64,000 bases of DNA from Morinoia aosen (lineage: Eukaryota; Arthropoda; Malacostraca; Amphipoda; Talitridae): the NCBI GenBank assembly GCA_030386875.1, contig CM059560.1:24546683-24610682 (forward strand). The letters run 5' to 3'. This document shows, piece after piece, positions 24,001 through 33,698 of this stretch (the first letter of the stretch is position 1; every line of letters begins with the position of its first letter). Made by a program: the position numbers and the translations under genes. The notes under the pieces are model-generated. The model made no database searches and was not told the DNA's origin. It was given only the letters and a program-made list of their open reading frames with translations.

Positions 24001-27000
24001 GGAGGGGCGATGCCGTAGATAGTCAAACCCAGTCTAACTTTTTCGCCGCCTGTATGTTTTTTGTCGCTCAAGTAATTAAATCGTTTAGGTGGCGAAAAAC
24101 ATGCAAGATCCGGCGAAAAAGTTAAGCTGGGTAACGAAATATATATTTTTAGCACACGAACAGAGCTAACTTTATACTTCAACTAAAATAAAGTAATATG
24201 GAAAAAATTGCAAGTTTTCCCTGGGTCAGGAGAAGAACATGTAAATCCCGAGAAGAACATGTTATTCACTGAAATATCACAAAAAAAATATTTTCAATTT
24301 ACTCATCGGAAACTTGTTGAATTTCTTATTTTAGTTGAATATGATGCCGTCTGATACAGAAAGGAACCTATATAAAGGGACTGATATACGGGACAGCATG
24401 TTTAAAAAAGAATTGCTCATGAAACAGGAAATAAATTGTAGCTTGAAAATTATCAAGTTGTAAAATATGAAAAATAAGAGAATAATCCAGTCTGTTGGTT
24501 GATGTTAGTCATCTAAACCAATAATGCGTATACATGTAAAACAAAAATTTGTCCCAAAAAGGGCAATGCCTATTCTTTTACCCTTTACGGAAGAGTACCC
24601 CTTGATTTAGAAATATTTAGAGATGTTTATTTCAGCTGCTATGGGAATTGTAAGGTATCAGGTACATCCTTACTTGTGTAAATGTGTACGTGTCCACGCT
24701 ATGCGTATGACACTCTGTAGAATGCGTATGTATTGCCTCGATGTATAGAAATGCATTTGCGTATGCTTACGAGTCAGGTGTAAATATGTGCGTGGGTATA
24801 TGTGTGCATGTGTATGTGTAAATATTTACATGTATACGTGCATATATGTGTGTACTAGACTGACAACTAGCATTTTTACTAGAGATAATGGTATTTTTTT
24901 CAGTGCACTCTCAACTTGTAACATTACCTAACTCGTCATATCTTTAGTATTGTGAAGCATTCATGTAAAAACTATACATTTGTTGTGCGACCATCCATTT
25001 ATATTTAAATAAAATGCTTGTTAACTAATGACCGTTATGTTAAAATCGTTGAATCAGAAATACAAAACCTATAATCTTCTTGGTCCTCTTGCTTATATGT
25101 ACACACGTGTGTGTCCATGTTAACGAAAACGGTGTTTTTCGTAACCTAGGCACACACATGGCCGTAAAACGCGTGTATATATATGTGTGTGTGTGTGTAT
25201 GTGTGTGAGTGTGTGTATGGATATATACACACATGCATACGTATATGTACATATGTGTGTATGTGGGTATATATTTATATATATTTGTCTTTTTTTTATG
25301 CTTCCTCAAAATGACACTTGTAAACATTGACCGAAACAAGCGATTTCATATATTATTTCCTGGCGTCAAGAATTGCGCAGTCTTATGTCATGTACATGTA
25401 AACTGTCAAAAGTGTTTTCACCCCACAATGAAAATGCATCGTCCATGAAATTGTGTTATCTCTTACAATTTTCATTACATGTATTATCAGATGTAGATTA
25501 AGCTAGATTAGGAGTTCATTGCCCTCAATCATTTCTTTTGACTAGTGACACGAGTTTTTCAATACTCGTGTGTGTGTATCATCTAAGTGTATTAATTTTA
25601 AGATATTTTAAAAACCAATGATGGTACTTTTGTACCATCTCTATTGGAAATAAACCATTTTTTTTTCTTTTTTATGTGTACATATATGTGTATATATTTA
25701 CATGTATGTGTGCACATATGTGTGTACTAAACTGACAACTAGCATTTTACTAGAGATAATGGTCATTTTCTGTTCACTCTCAACTTGTAACATTACCTAA
25801 CTCGTCATCTCTTTATTATTGCAAAGCATTCATGTACCAACTATACATTTGTTGTACGATCATCCATTTATATTTAAATAAAATGCTTATTAACTAACGA
25901 CCGTTATTATTGTTGAATTAGAAATACAAAACTTATAATCTTCTTGGTCCTCATGCTTATGCGTACATATATATATATATATATCTGTATGTGTGTGTGT
26001 ATGTATGTATGTATATATATATGTACGTATATATATGTATATGGATTTGTATTTATATATTTTTTTTTCATGCTTCCTTAAAATGACACTTTTGAACATT
26101 TGCCGAAACAAGCGATTCATATATTATTTCCTGGCATCAATAATTGCGAAGTTTTATGTCATGTACATGTAAACTGTCAAAAGTTTTTTCACCCCACAAT
26201 GAAAATGCATCGTCCATGAATTTGCGTTATCTCTTATAATTATCATTACATGTATTGTCAAATGTAGATTAAGCAAGATTAGGAGTACATTGCCCTCAAT
26301 CATTTATTTTCGACTAGTGACACGAGTTTTTCAATACTCGTGTGTGTGTATCATCTAAGTGTATTAATTTTAAGATATTTAAAAACCAATGATTGTAATA
26401 CTGTACAATCTCTATTGGAAATAAAGTTTTTTCTTTCTTTCTTCTTTCTTTCTTTCCTGTGAAAAAATGAGGTTCGTACATTCGCTCATCCGCCCGCTAC
26501 GGGGGTTTGAAGTATGGGGGAGAGTAAAAGGTGGTATTTCATCATGTTACACTCCCCTTTGTTGCTTCTTCCCTTCTCGACGTTGCTATGTAAGCTTCTA
26601 CATCTCTTTATTACTGTATATTGATTGTAGGGGCCCTAGTTGACCCTAATAATAATAATAAGGGAAAAATGAGATCGTTTATGTTTTTTTTTATTTTATC
26701 TCTATTCAGCGGTTTAAGTGATGGGGTTTCAAAATGCATCTCCTCCTACAGTTTTTATGCTCCGTTATTGTTTTTAGTATCATTGGATGTGGAAAGACCC
26801 AGGCATTACCATAATCTATATGCCGATTCAGAATTCACTTTCGATCAACAGTTATGACGTAACAAAAAAAACGAAATTTTTTGAGAAAAATTTTGGCTAT
26901 CGAAATTTGTTTTAAGTTCAAAAGGGAAATTTAGGGTAAATCTGAAGGATATGACAGTTATCGATTTTGTAATTTTCGATGCCTGAGCATAGTTAATGAG

Positions 27001-30000
27001 ATCGAAATAAACAAGTTTTCTTTAATGCACTTTCCGTCTGAAATGAGTATTTTATTGGTTATAGCGGTAAATGACTTACCGCAACTCCAGTGTTATAAGC
27101 GGCAAGTAATTCAAGGAGCGCGTCGGACAGCAACACTGCAATGCACTTACGCTTCCAGCGCGATCGTCATCAAAGACGAAACCAAACCTACCGCTATACC
27201 TCGTTAAATACTTAGTTGACGAAAAAAGTGTATAGAAGAAAAGTTGTTTATTTCGATGTTATTACCATGATTCAAGCAACAAAAATAAGAAAATCGATGA
27301 GTAGCTGTTTATTCGAGCGCATTTGTCATCATAGACGAAACTAAACCTACCGCTATTACTCAAATATAATCATTTCAGACGGAAAGTGCAAAGAAGAAAA
27401 CTTGCTTATTTTGATTCAATTCATAAGGTTTAGGCACCGAAAAGTAGAAAATCGATAACATTCATATCCTTCAGATTTACCGAATTTAGAAAATGTCATA
27501 CAGGTTATGGTAATGCCTGATATCCGCATCCAATAATACCAAAATCATCACTGTGGTTCTAAAACAGTAGGAGGAGACGCATTTGGAGATGGAGGAGATG
27601 ACCCTCAAATTCCGTTTTTTATGGATATCTCGTTTGCTATACAGAAAATTGCATTTTTTACGCAAACAAAAACGTCTTTTCTATGCAGTTTTATATGTTT
27701 ACCAAGTTTCATTGTTCTAGGTTCCATAACAAAAAAAATTCGTAGGGTGTACTCTTTCCTTAATTATTCAACCTAATCGAATTTCACTAAATCTTTTTAT
27801 GATTGAACCTGGAATTAAGTGGCCCTATAAGTCAGTGTCATACTAAGGGCGTCACAATTTATGCCAATTTTTTCTGTAATTATTCCGAAATTAACGAGAG
27901 GTAGTGAAATTATCATTAAAAAGAACACACCGAAAATTGAGATGAATAACGAATAATTTTGTGCGACTATAAGCCAACGGAAATGATAATAAAAATAAAA
28001 AGGTATTAAACTTAAACAGCGATATAAGGTCCTAGAAGTGAAAGCCTTAAAACACAAAACTGAAGATGTAAACACAGTGCTGGGCAGTACTTCACTACAA
28101 ATGTATGTAAGTGCGTACCTAAGAATTTTTTCTCTACTTAACCTAAGTATTTGAGTACTTTCATACACCAGTACTTACGTACACACAGTGGGAGCGAAAT
28201 AATACAACACGTTGAATAAATCACCAGATTTCACGTTTCTAAACCAAGTAGAATTACGAAACTTGGACTATATATAAACAAGAGTACTAGAAGGTTAATA
28301 ATATGTATTAATACTACAAATGTTTATCACAAAAATATACAGGAACATGTATAATAAATACGAGAACAAAAGTTTACAACACATTTCAAAATATACATAC
28401 ATTAATGCTTCGTTGCATTACCGTTATTATTAATTATGGCTTCGAGACTTTTAAAGTCGTTCTCTACCAACCTTTTACAAGTTTCGGGCGTAATCATATT
28501 CGATTCTTCAATGCAAATTTCTAAGTTCAGCGACATCATTGAAACATCTCTTTTGAATCTTCAATTTCAATTCTGTCCACAAGTTTTCGATAGGATTCAT
28601 GTCCGGGGATTGACTTGACCATTTTGAAATGTTGATCTTCTACATCCTCAACCATTCCTTGCAGGGGTGGGCAGCGATAAATTTTGCGGTAAAGCGATAA
28701 CGATAAAGCTATCAATTTGTATGCTAAGTAATATAACGATAAAGCGATAAATTTCCTAGATACCTTAAAACGATAAGCGATAAAAGATAAATCCGGCGAT
28801 AAATCCAAAAATACTCTATTTTTGCTACTTATGCATTTAAAAACTTGTTTCTACATTTAAAACACCTTACATTACTTAATAACTGTCCTCTGGCTCCCTG
28901 CCGAGGAACATGAGGAAGCTCGAGCGGGAGATGGTAGGAATGTTCACTGATTCCGAACTCCCGGAAAAGTTTCGCTCCCTTTCCTGAGTCCCATCACTGC
29001 TGCTGGCCTTCAAGCGGTAAAAGTCCTCCACTGTCATCTTGCCTGACATCTTGAAACTCACTAATCACCAAATTCACTATTCTCGAACACTGAAGCGCGC
29101 CCGCCGCTACACTAATTAATAACGCAATATAAAACCAAAAAACCAAACGATTTCCTGAAATAGAAAAGTTAAAACACAAAATCGCGCGACGCTCGTACGA
29201 ACGGGAGACACGCCCGAGGCTCACCTCAAAACGCAAAAAAATATATAAAACTAATATATTTTGCTTAGATAGTTAAGATAGCATATAACCCACATATAGC
29301 ACATATATTAGACATAACCCGCAAAGAAGCTTTTGATCGCTGGTAACGCTATGAAATGCAGAGCTGAGATCAAATGCGTCCAGTTGTGGGGCTAGTCAAA
29401 GAAACAGTGACAATCAGGATTTCCAGATGAAAAGTTCCATAATAAGCCAAATAAGGTCTTAAAATAGCCAGAATTTTTTACTGGAAAAGCCAGAAAATTT
29501 CTGAAAATTGATTAGTGAAAATTAAATTATCTCACACGTCAGAATGCTCTCGAACAGGGGAAAATGGAGGTTTTGAGAAAATTGAGCCGGTTCTAAGGCT
29601 TCTACCAGAATGCTCGCAAATTCGAGTGCGAAGAGTACGAGATGTACATCCAATGTACTCTGATTCACAATTTGTATCGTTATATACAGGGTGGCCCATA
29701 AGAAATATACCTTGTTAAAACTATTATAGCTATAAAATTACAAATAATAAAGAGATTCAGTTAATTCAGAATCAAAAACAAAATATCAAAGTTTAATATA
29801 AATATTTAAATGAAACAATAAAATACGTTTAACTATGGATACCATATCTTTTGAATGAGCATTATTAATTTTGTCAAACAATGGCGTGCTCTTTCAGCGA
29901 TGGTGTTCATTACTTTCCTTAATGTCTCTGCTGAAATGTTGCTAATTTCTTGAATGATGCTTAGTTCAATTGCTGTAAAGTGTCAGGCATTTAACTGTTA

Positions 30001-32594
30001 ACATTTTTCTTCAAAAGTTTCCACAGAGAAAGAAATCAGGAGCACTTAGATCTGTAGATCGAGGCGATCACAGTCCATTGCGTAGCGATTCATTTTGAGG
30101 AGTAAATGTTATGAATTTTTAGGCGATATGCTGTGATTGTTGGTAGACTCGATAAGCTGGTAGAAAATTTTGAATCTCGTCATTCATTCTGGATTAATCA
30201 AATCTCTGTACCATTTGTAGTTGTATATTTGCAATAGTAATTTTTTGGTATACTGCTACTGCAAACCTAATGAGCACGTAGTATTATCTATAAAATTGTT
30301 ACACAGTGCAGTTTTTGTTTCTTTTTCGTCTTTGATCGTTGCGGTCATACATTAGCCATTTTTGACCAGTTCAAAATTTTGTCTTTAAACTGGAAAAAAG
30401 TGTCATTGCTTTCTTTATGTGAAAAGTGCATAGACCAGTGGTTCTTAACCTTTTTACTAGCACGCTTAAGGATATATTTTTCCTTCGAGCCCCCTCAGTG
30501 TTTTTAAATTGGTCCTCAAAGTTATTCAACTCATTTCAAACTTATACTTATTCAACAGTGAAAGTTTACATTTTGTCGCAAACATTACTGGGAAAAATCA
30601 GGCTTTACTACGCTCGCGCGTAGTAAAGCCTGATTTATTTTTTATTGTATTTACAGTATTTACTGGGAAAAGTCAGGCTCGCGCTCCCCCTGGAATACGC
30701 TCACACTCCCCTCCCCCCTCCCTCAGGGGGCGCGCCCCCAGGTTAAGAACCGTTGTCATAGACATTCTAACCTTTACTACCATTCGAATACATTAATTTG
30801 GTATTATGTGCTTATTATTTGTAAAGGTTTCCAATACAATTGACTGATTCAAATGACGTTGATTACATTCAGAATGATGTTTTGATGAAATTATTTCTGT
30901 ATAGCAATATCAATTTTTTTATAGCTATTTAGATGGATATAATAATTACGTACAATATTTATTTTGTGGAAATGTAATCTTCTCCTGAAATTGATTGATA
31001 TAACAATACTTTTTACAGAGAATTAACATTAATGATTGGGTCCTTGTAAATTCGTTATAATGTGGGGTTAAGTTGCGAGTCGGATGACAGATAGTAGGCG
31101 TAAGTTAAAATATAATTGAAAGTGCCGTCATTTCCGCTAATCATGTGACCGCAAACGTGTGTCAGTGATAAGCGTATGACACATTCAAGTTTGTCAGAAA
31201 TTCTTACTATTTTATCTCAGGGCATATATCTAGATAGTTTTTAAAGGTCGACTATTATACGTAATCATTTGAGCAGAAGCACCTGGAAAAATTTGTCACT
31301 TTTAATTAAAATAAAAGTTCGAAATGAAATTGACAAACTGCGTAATAATTTCACCGCCACAGAAAAAGTCAGTTGGAAATGAAAAGACTGAATTCTATAA
31401 TCACTCTCATTACGAATACTATAGAGGTATTTAGAGGTTTCAGTTCTACTTATTTTTGGATGAGGTATAGGATTTAAGTTTCCATAGATGTTTATATATT
31501 TTATTGACTTTTTCCGTACATTCTACGTTGTATTTTTCTTTGTTTTTACGCTTTAGCTGTGAAGATTTCTAACATTCCGAAATGTTAGCTATGAGAAATA
31601 ATGGCAATGTACTTTTTAACATTGATTTTCCTTTTCATCTTAAGCATGTTCCCTACGAATCATTCTATTGGAAATATTTGTTTTGATAATAACAAGTTTT
31701 AAACATCTTTTAACTTGTAAAATGAGAAAAAGTCGGTTCCTGAAACAATATAGAGTGCGAATCCACTTTAACTTTTCGAAAAGTATCATGGCCATCACTG
31801 ACTCTCCGGGAGAAGCTTTTTCCTTTGACTGCAGAGTATAAATATTTATTAAATTGTAAAACACGAGCAGTTTGGCATGAACAAATTTAGCGAGTCTGTC
31901 ACAGTTGGAGAGGAGAAAAGAAATAATGTTGCCTAATGTATTTAATCGAGTAGGTGATTAGTTTGAGAAAAGATTGCCCCATTCCGTAAATTTAGTATTC
32001 CGTAAATTTAGGGGATGAAACGATATTTTTATAGGATGTGAACATTATTTTTCTCGTTTCGTATGAATGGGTGTATGATTTCTACTTCGGGTACAAGTTG
32101 CCAGTTGGTTTAGGCTTTCATTTCTTAGGTTACTCAATTAAAAAATTTGTTCATCTCAAACATCGATCACTACACATGTTGCAGATAGTCTGGTAAACAA
32201 TTTTTCTACTGAACACACCTGTTTTAAATATATTACCCACAGCAAAATGGCTGTGATTTTTTTTAGTTTATTGGACGTATAAAAATCGACTGGGATGATA
32301 TCTAAACAGTTTTCTAATTTTCCTGTTACTTTTTCCAGTTATCATTGGTTCCTTCAATGAAAACTGGAAACTTTTAATGATAAATAGCAATTCAAGCTTT
32401 TTGTGTGAAACAATTCTAATCAAAATAAACAAATCAAATCGCCTTACGGTACTTGAAGAACGCGACGCTGTCGAGCAGAGGCCGCGTCCTGACGCTGGCC
32501 GGGTCGCCGTCGGTCATGGAGCAACGATCAGCCACGGCGTCGTAGGAGGCCGCCGTACAACTGGACTCCATTTGGCACTTGGCTCTGCATTCAC
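14803..32594 (-). CDS. Split host gene, PAN/lectin-like (partial, 3 exons)
   Basis: Three minus-strand exons (32448-32594, 16348-16500, 14803-15053) join in frame. Both internal junctions are phase 1, and the first exon seen is itself entered in phase 1. The splice borders are CATAG and ACC|GTAAGG, TTTCAG and AAG|GTATGA, then ACACAG. The combined C-terminal region is about 180 residues: a Cys-rich PAN/apple-like part, then a lectin-like part. The 5' exons lie outside or are not recognised. The first intron is 15.9 kb and full of repeats. RNA evidence would settle the model. Confidence 0.6.
15054..16347 (-). other. Intron of lectin-like gene
   Basis: Interval between the donor AAG|GTATGA and the acceptor ACACAG. 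AT-rich; no further exon or transposon recognised. Confidence 0.55.
16348..16500 (-). CDS. Lectin-like gene, internal exon
   Basis: Exactly 153 bases between TTTCAG and GTATGA, with the open frame in phase 1. It encodes about 50 residues, including YSEPAVEIFMTVFTTNG and GIPLVITTEHVKAEAIQLIK. The pattern Ala-Leu-x-x-Leu-Cys followed by Gly-x-Pro-Leu-Val-Ile-Thr and Ala-Ile-Gln resembles the first helix/strand of C-type-lectin-like domains. No stop in frame. Its length is a multiple of three and its phases match both neighbours, which is the strongest argument that it is real. Confidence 0.65.
16501..18180. other. Intron sequence, mostly unassigned
   Basis: No coding exon recognised. A 67-residue plus-strand frame at 17147-17350 has no known relatives to me. 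A segment at about 18060-18110 (GCGGACTCCAAACAAATAAA, then ATTATTAGGTAG) recurs at 18330-18410, a diverged direct repeat. Confidence 0.45.
18181..18226 (+). repeat. CCTAA-like tract
   Basis: Degenerate CTAACCTAACCTATCCTAACC units, resembling the insect (TTAGG)n telomere repeat in interstitial form. Confidence 0.5.
18673..19098. mobile_element. Foldback MITE, about 425 bp
   Basis: Arms at 18673-18755 and 19017-19098 are inverted repeats of about 80 bp (shared CGCCAGATTTGGACGCCA and GGAGGTGGAGGGA on opposite strands). The loop contains several CCTAACCTAA-like units at 18900-18995. No TSD could be fixed. It directly abuts the next element at 19103. Confidence 0.7.
18895..18998 (+). repeat. Degenerate CCTAA repeats
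   Basis: Repeated TTAACCTAAC and CTAACCTCTTAACC units in the loop of the foldback element, similar to the arthropod telomere unit on the C-rich strand. Confidence 0.55.
19103..20696. mobile_element. PIF/Harbinger-type element H1 (with nested hAT)
   Basis: Ends are AGGGCCGTTTACACT and AGTGTAAACACCACT. The flanks are TAG (19100-19102) and TAA (20697-20699), a slightly decayed 3-bp TSD. A second copy lies inverted at 45358-46923. It contains a hAT fragment at 19234-20209 and no Harbinger transposase, so it is non-autonomous. Confidence 0.85.
19234..20209 (+). mobile_element. hAT fragment nested in H1
   Basis: Starts CAGGGCTGCCACTCTAG and ends AAAGTGGCAGCCATG. The interior encodes a broken plus-strand hAT transposase segment around 19660-19780 with NEFSLLLDGSNDIS and MKLLGVSVIY. 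This is the region preceding the usual hAT dimerisation domain, as in ZMYM6/hAT-like proteins. Multiple stops are present. The same insertion is present in H2, so it predates the spread of the composite. Confidence 0.75.
20809..20993. mobile_element. Harbinger-type MITE, 185 bp
   Basis: TIRs AGCGCCCCATAAACGATCAA and, reversed, AGCGGCCCATAGACGATCAA, flanked by TAA on both sides (20806-20808, 20994-20996). No coding capacity. Confidence 0.85.
21065..21360 (+). repeat. Tandem duplication, about 160-bp unit
   Basis: The block with GGCCTTTCGCAAAATGTGGC and ACGAACGAACA near 21080 recurs near 21225 (AGCCTTTCGCAAGCTGTACC and ACGAACGAACA), then AGCAAATCGT/AGCACATCGT in both. Confidence 0.6.
21690..21990 (+). 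repeat. Interspersed repeat family A, copy 2
   Basis: Matches 11385-11665 from GCGCTCCCAGCGGGA through CCCGAGCTGAG, the AATAAA region, and the downstream AACTTACAGTTTTTATGCGC block. Confidence 0.6.
22160..22395 (+). repeat. Interspersed repeat family A, copy 3
   Basis: Diverged copy retaining CTTACAGTTTCCATGCGCAG and a final TAAATAGCACCATCCTCCAT similar to the ends of copies 1 and 2. The first part is missing. Confidence 0.5.
22400..22953. other. Unassigned sequence
   Basis: Two overlapping frames of 84-91 residues on opposite strands (22563-22863) resemble no family I know. GCACTAGAGGTTAGG is duplicated locally near 22520. Confidence 0.4.
22954..23793. mobile_element. Repeat family B, copy B1
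   Basis: An element of about 840 bp with imperfect TIRs (AGGAGAGCGTCCCCCC and, reversed, AGGAGGGCGTCCCCC). It contains an internal inverted repeat: CATCTCTTCCTACAGTTTTC near 23322 mirrors AAAAACTGTACGAGGGG near 23594, and CGCATCCAATG-type sequence on either side. Non-coding. Other copies are B2, B3 and B4. Confidence 0.7.
24579..24672 (+). mobile_element. Repeat family B, 5' fragment (B2)
   Basis: GGAAGAGTACCCCTTGATTT followed by a TTTCAGCTGCTATGGGAATT-like block, matching the first 90 bases of family B, then interrupted by microsatellite-rich sequence. Confidence 0.5.
24846..26445 (+). repeat. Two tandem copies of microsatellite-bearing repeat
   Basis: Units at 24846-25690 and 25720-26420 both run from GTGTGTACTA(G/A)ACTGAC through GTAACATTACCTAACTCGTC to CTCTATTGGAAATAAA and a pyrimidine-rich tail. 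The tail and AATAAA suggest a retrotransposon 3' end. Embedded (TG)n/(TA)n tracts occur near 25185-25290 and 25965-26060. No ORF is credible. Confidence 0.75.
26453..27757. mobile_element. Repeat family B, copy B3, with nested foldback
   Basis: Begins with a conserved block (GTGAAAAAATGAGGTTCGTA) right after a (CTTT)n tail, so its own left TIR is missing. It ends GTGTACTCTTTCCT followed by TAA. A foldback repeat occupies 26930-27485. Confidence 0.65.
26930..27485. mobile_element. Foldback element F, copy 1
   Basis: Arms of about 150 bp in inverted orientation: GTAAATCTGAAGGATATGA at the left mirrors TCATATCCTTCAGATTTAC at the right, and ACTTTCCGTCTGAAATGA mirrors TCATTTCAGACGGAAAGT. The loop includes CGGTAAATGACTTACCG. 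A related copy is at 41255-41890. Confidence 0.7.
27758..28073. other. Unassigned sequence
   Basis: A 117-residue minus-strand frame overlaps the next elements, but nothing in it is recognisable. Confidence 0.4.
28074..28181. mobile_element. hAT-type terminal fragment
   Basis: CAGTGCTGGGCAGTACTTC opens a hAT-like end, followed by a self-similar GTACTTACGTA region. The other end is not seen; the Tc1 remnant adjoins it. Confidence 0.4.
28182..28660 (-). pseudogene. Tc1-like transposase, C-terminal remnant
   Basis: Read on the minus strand from about 28630, the sequence gives KWSSQSPDMNPIENLW, the hallmark of Tc1/mariner DDE transposases (the E of NPIENLW is the third catalytic residue), followed by TELKLKIQKRCFNDVAEL. 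A stop and a frameshift follow, then a frame ending NNNGNATKH and a stop at 28417. The element end is CACAGTGGGAGCGAAATAAT at 28182, with TA beside it. The 5' portion was lost where a hAT-like end begins at 28673. Confidence 0.8.
28673..29240. mobile_element. hAT-like end with unrecognised ORFs
   Basis: CAGGGGTGGGCAGCGATAAA resembles a hAT terminus and is followed by many GCGATAA repeats (to 28800). Minus-strand frames at 28876-29061 and 28994-29236 overlap and look like two shifted parts of one decayed ORF. They match nothing I know. The right end is not located. Confidence 0.4.
29687..30265 (-). pseudogene. Mariner-like transposase remnant
   Basis: TATACAGGGTGGCCCATAAG gives a mariner-type end with TA. 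On the minus strand, 29860-30075 retains degenerate DLSAPDFFL, then a C-terminus resembling ISNISAETLRKVMNTIAERA. This matches the end of insect transposases that have PDF-FLWG near the last catalytic Asp. It contains several stops and frameshifts. The N-terminal half cannot be read. Confidence 0.6.
30436..30755. mobile_element. hAT MITE, 320 bp
   Basis: TIRs CAGTGGTTCTTAACCT and, reversed, CAACGGTTCTTAACCT. Flanks GCATAGAC and TCATAGAC are an 8-bp TSD with one change. It contains a 17-bp-arm hairpin at 30598-30635 around TCGC. Confidence 0.85.
30764..32447. other. Intron sequence, unassigned
   Basis: AT-rich sequence of the lectin-like gene's long intron. No exon, ORF or transposon end recognised. 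Confidence 0.5.
32448..32594 (-). CDS. Lectin-like gene, Cys-rich PAN/apple-like exon
   Basis: A 147-base exon between CATAG and GTAAGG on the minus strand, open in phase 1. It encodes ECRAKCQMESSCTAASYDAV and ends LLDSVAFFKY. The Cys spacing and the Cys-x-Ala-Ala-Ser-Tyr-Asp run match PAN/apple-type modules. The GC content is much higher than the surrounding intron, as expected of a constrained exon. Function is inferred as a carbohydrate- or protein-binding extracellular domain; the specific ligand cannot be told. Confidence 0.65.
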
Positions 32595-33324
32595 CTATGC
32601 AGGAAAGGAGTACGGAATACAACTTTTTAATGCCAGAATAAATTTCAAAACACATCTGAGTTGCACCATTGAAAGCACCTTAATATGAAACAAACGACAG
32701 CTACATTAGCATTTTCAAACCTGTATGAGCAAAGATTTAGTCTTTGCTCGTGTGAGGAAAGAAGAAATATGGTTGTGAGTACCGATAGTTAAATTTTAAG
32801 TGAAGTTTATTTTTCACGTAAAAGTTTGTCTAACTGTGAAATTTGTTCCCAATAATTTGCTGGAGTATCATGAACTTTTCGTCAAGCATGCCATTAAGAT
32901 TTTCAAGTTTACATGACAAAATTCAAACAATGAAATTTGTCCAATTTCTCTATAGCCATTTTAATATCGCACATTTTTTCACAACAAAGGAACCAGCTAC
33001 ATCTCTAAAAACACATTCTCAACCGTGAAATACGATATCGGAAGTCTTTTGGTTGTATTGGTACAAGACAATGCACATTTTCGAACGTATGGGAGCACTT
33101 GTCGGTTTGTATTTTTACAAATTTTTACTAAGAAAATAATAGCGAGGAATAAGGCTTTGAAACTTAACATTTTATATTAAAAGCTTTACTGTTAAAATTG
33201 AACGTTTCGATTTAATGTGTAATTCTCAACAAAATACTCTGGTAAAAACTGAAATATTCACATATTGAAAATATGAAAATAAACGTAAAGGTGAGGAAAA
33301 ACTAAATAAAACTAAATCAAATCC
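32595..33324. other. Unassigned sequence
   Basis: No exon or transposon recognised between the upstream exon and the Penelope-like element. Confidence 0.45.
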
Positions 33325-33698
33325 CTAAACGATTTGCATAGGAAATGCGGATAGGGAGTCATTTGAAAAAGGCTTTCGTTGTAAAATATAAAGAGATTCC
33401 TTAATACGGAGATCAACGGGATTTGGAGCAGAGGCTTCAATGGTAAAATCCTCTAATTTTATTGGAAGATTACACCTTTCAGCATGGATTCGTATGGATG
33501 AGTGAGAAGGAGCAGCAAGAGGACGGTTAGTGCGATAACTTCTGCGGGCATGTTCCGCAACGCGAATATGCAAGGCTCTAGTGGTAGAACCCACATACCC
33601 TGACGCACACTGTGCGCAACTGTGTTGATAAATTACGGAAGGGAGCATACCTTTCGGAAGTTAATCTTTGTGGTTAAAGAAGGAACCAATTGGATATA

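Noticed and set aside
25185..25290. Short frame rich in His/Thr within tandem repeat
   Set aside because: Translation of (TG)n/(AC)n microsatellite.
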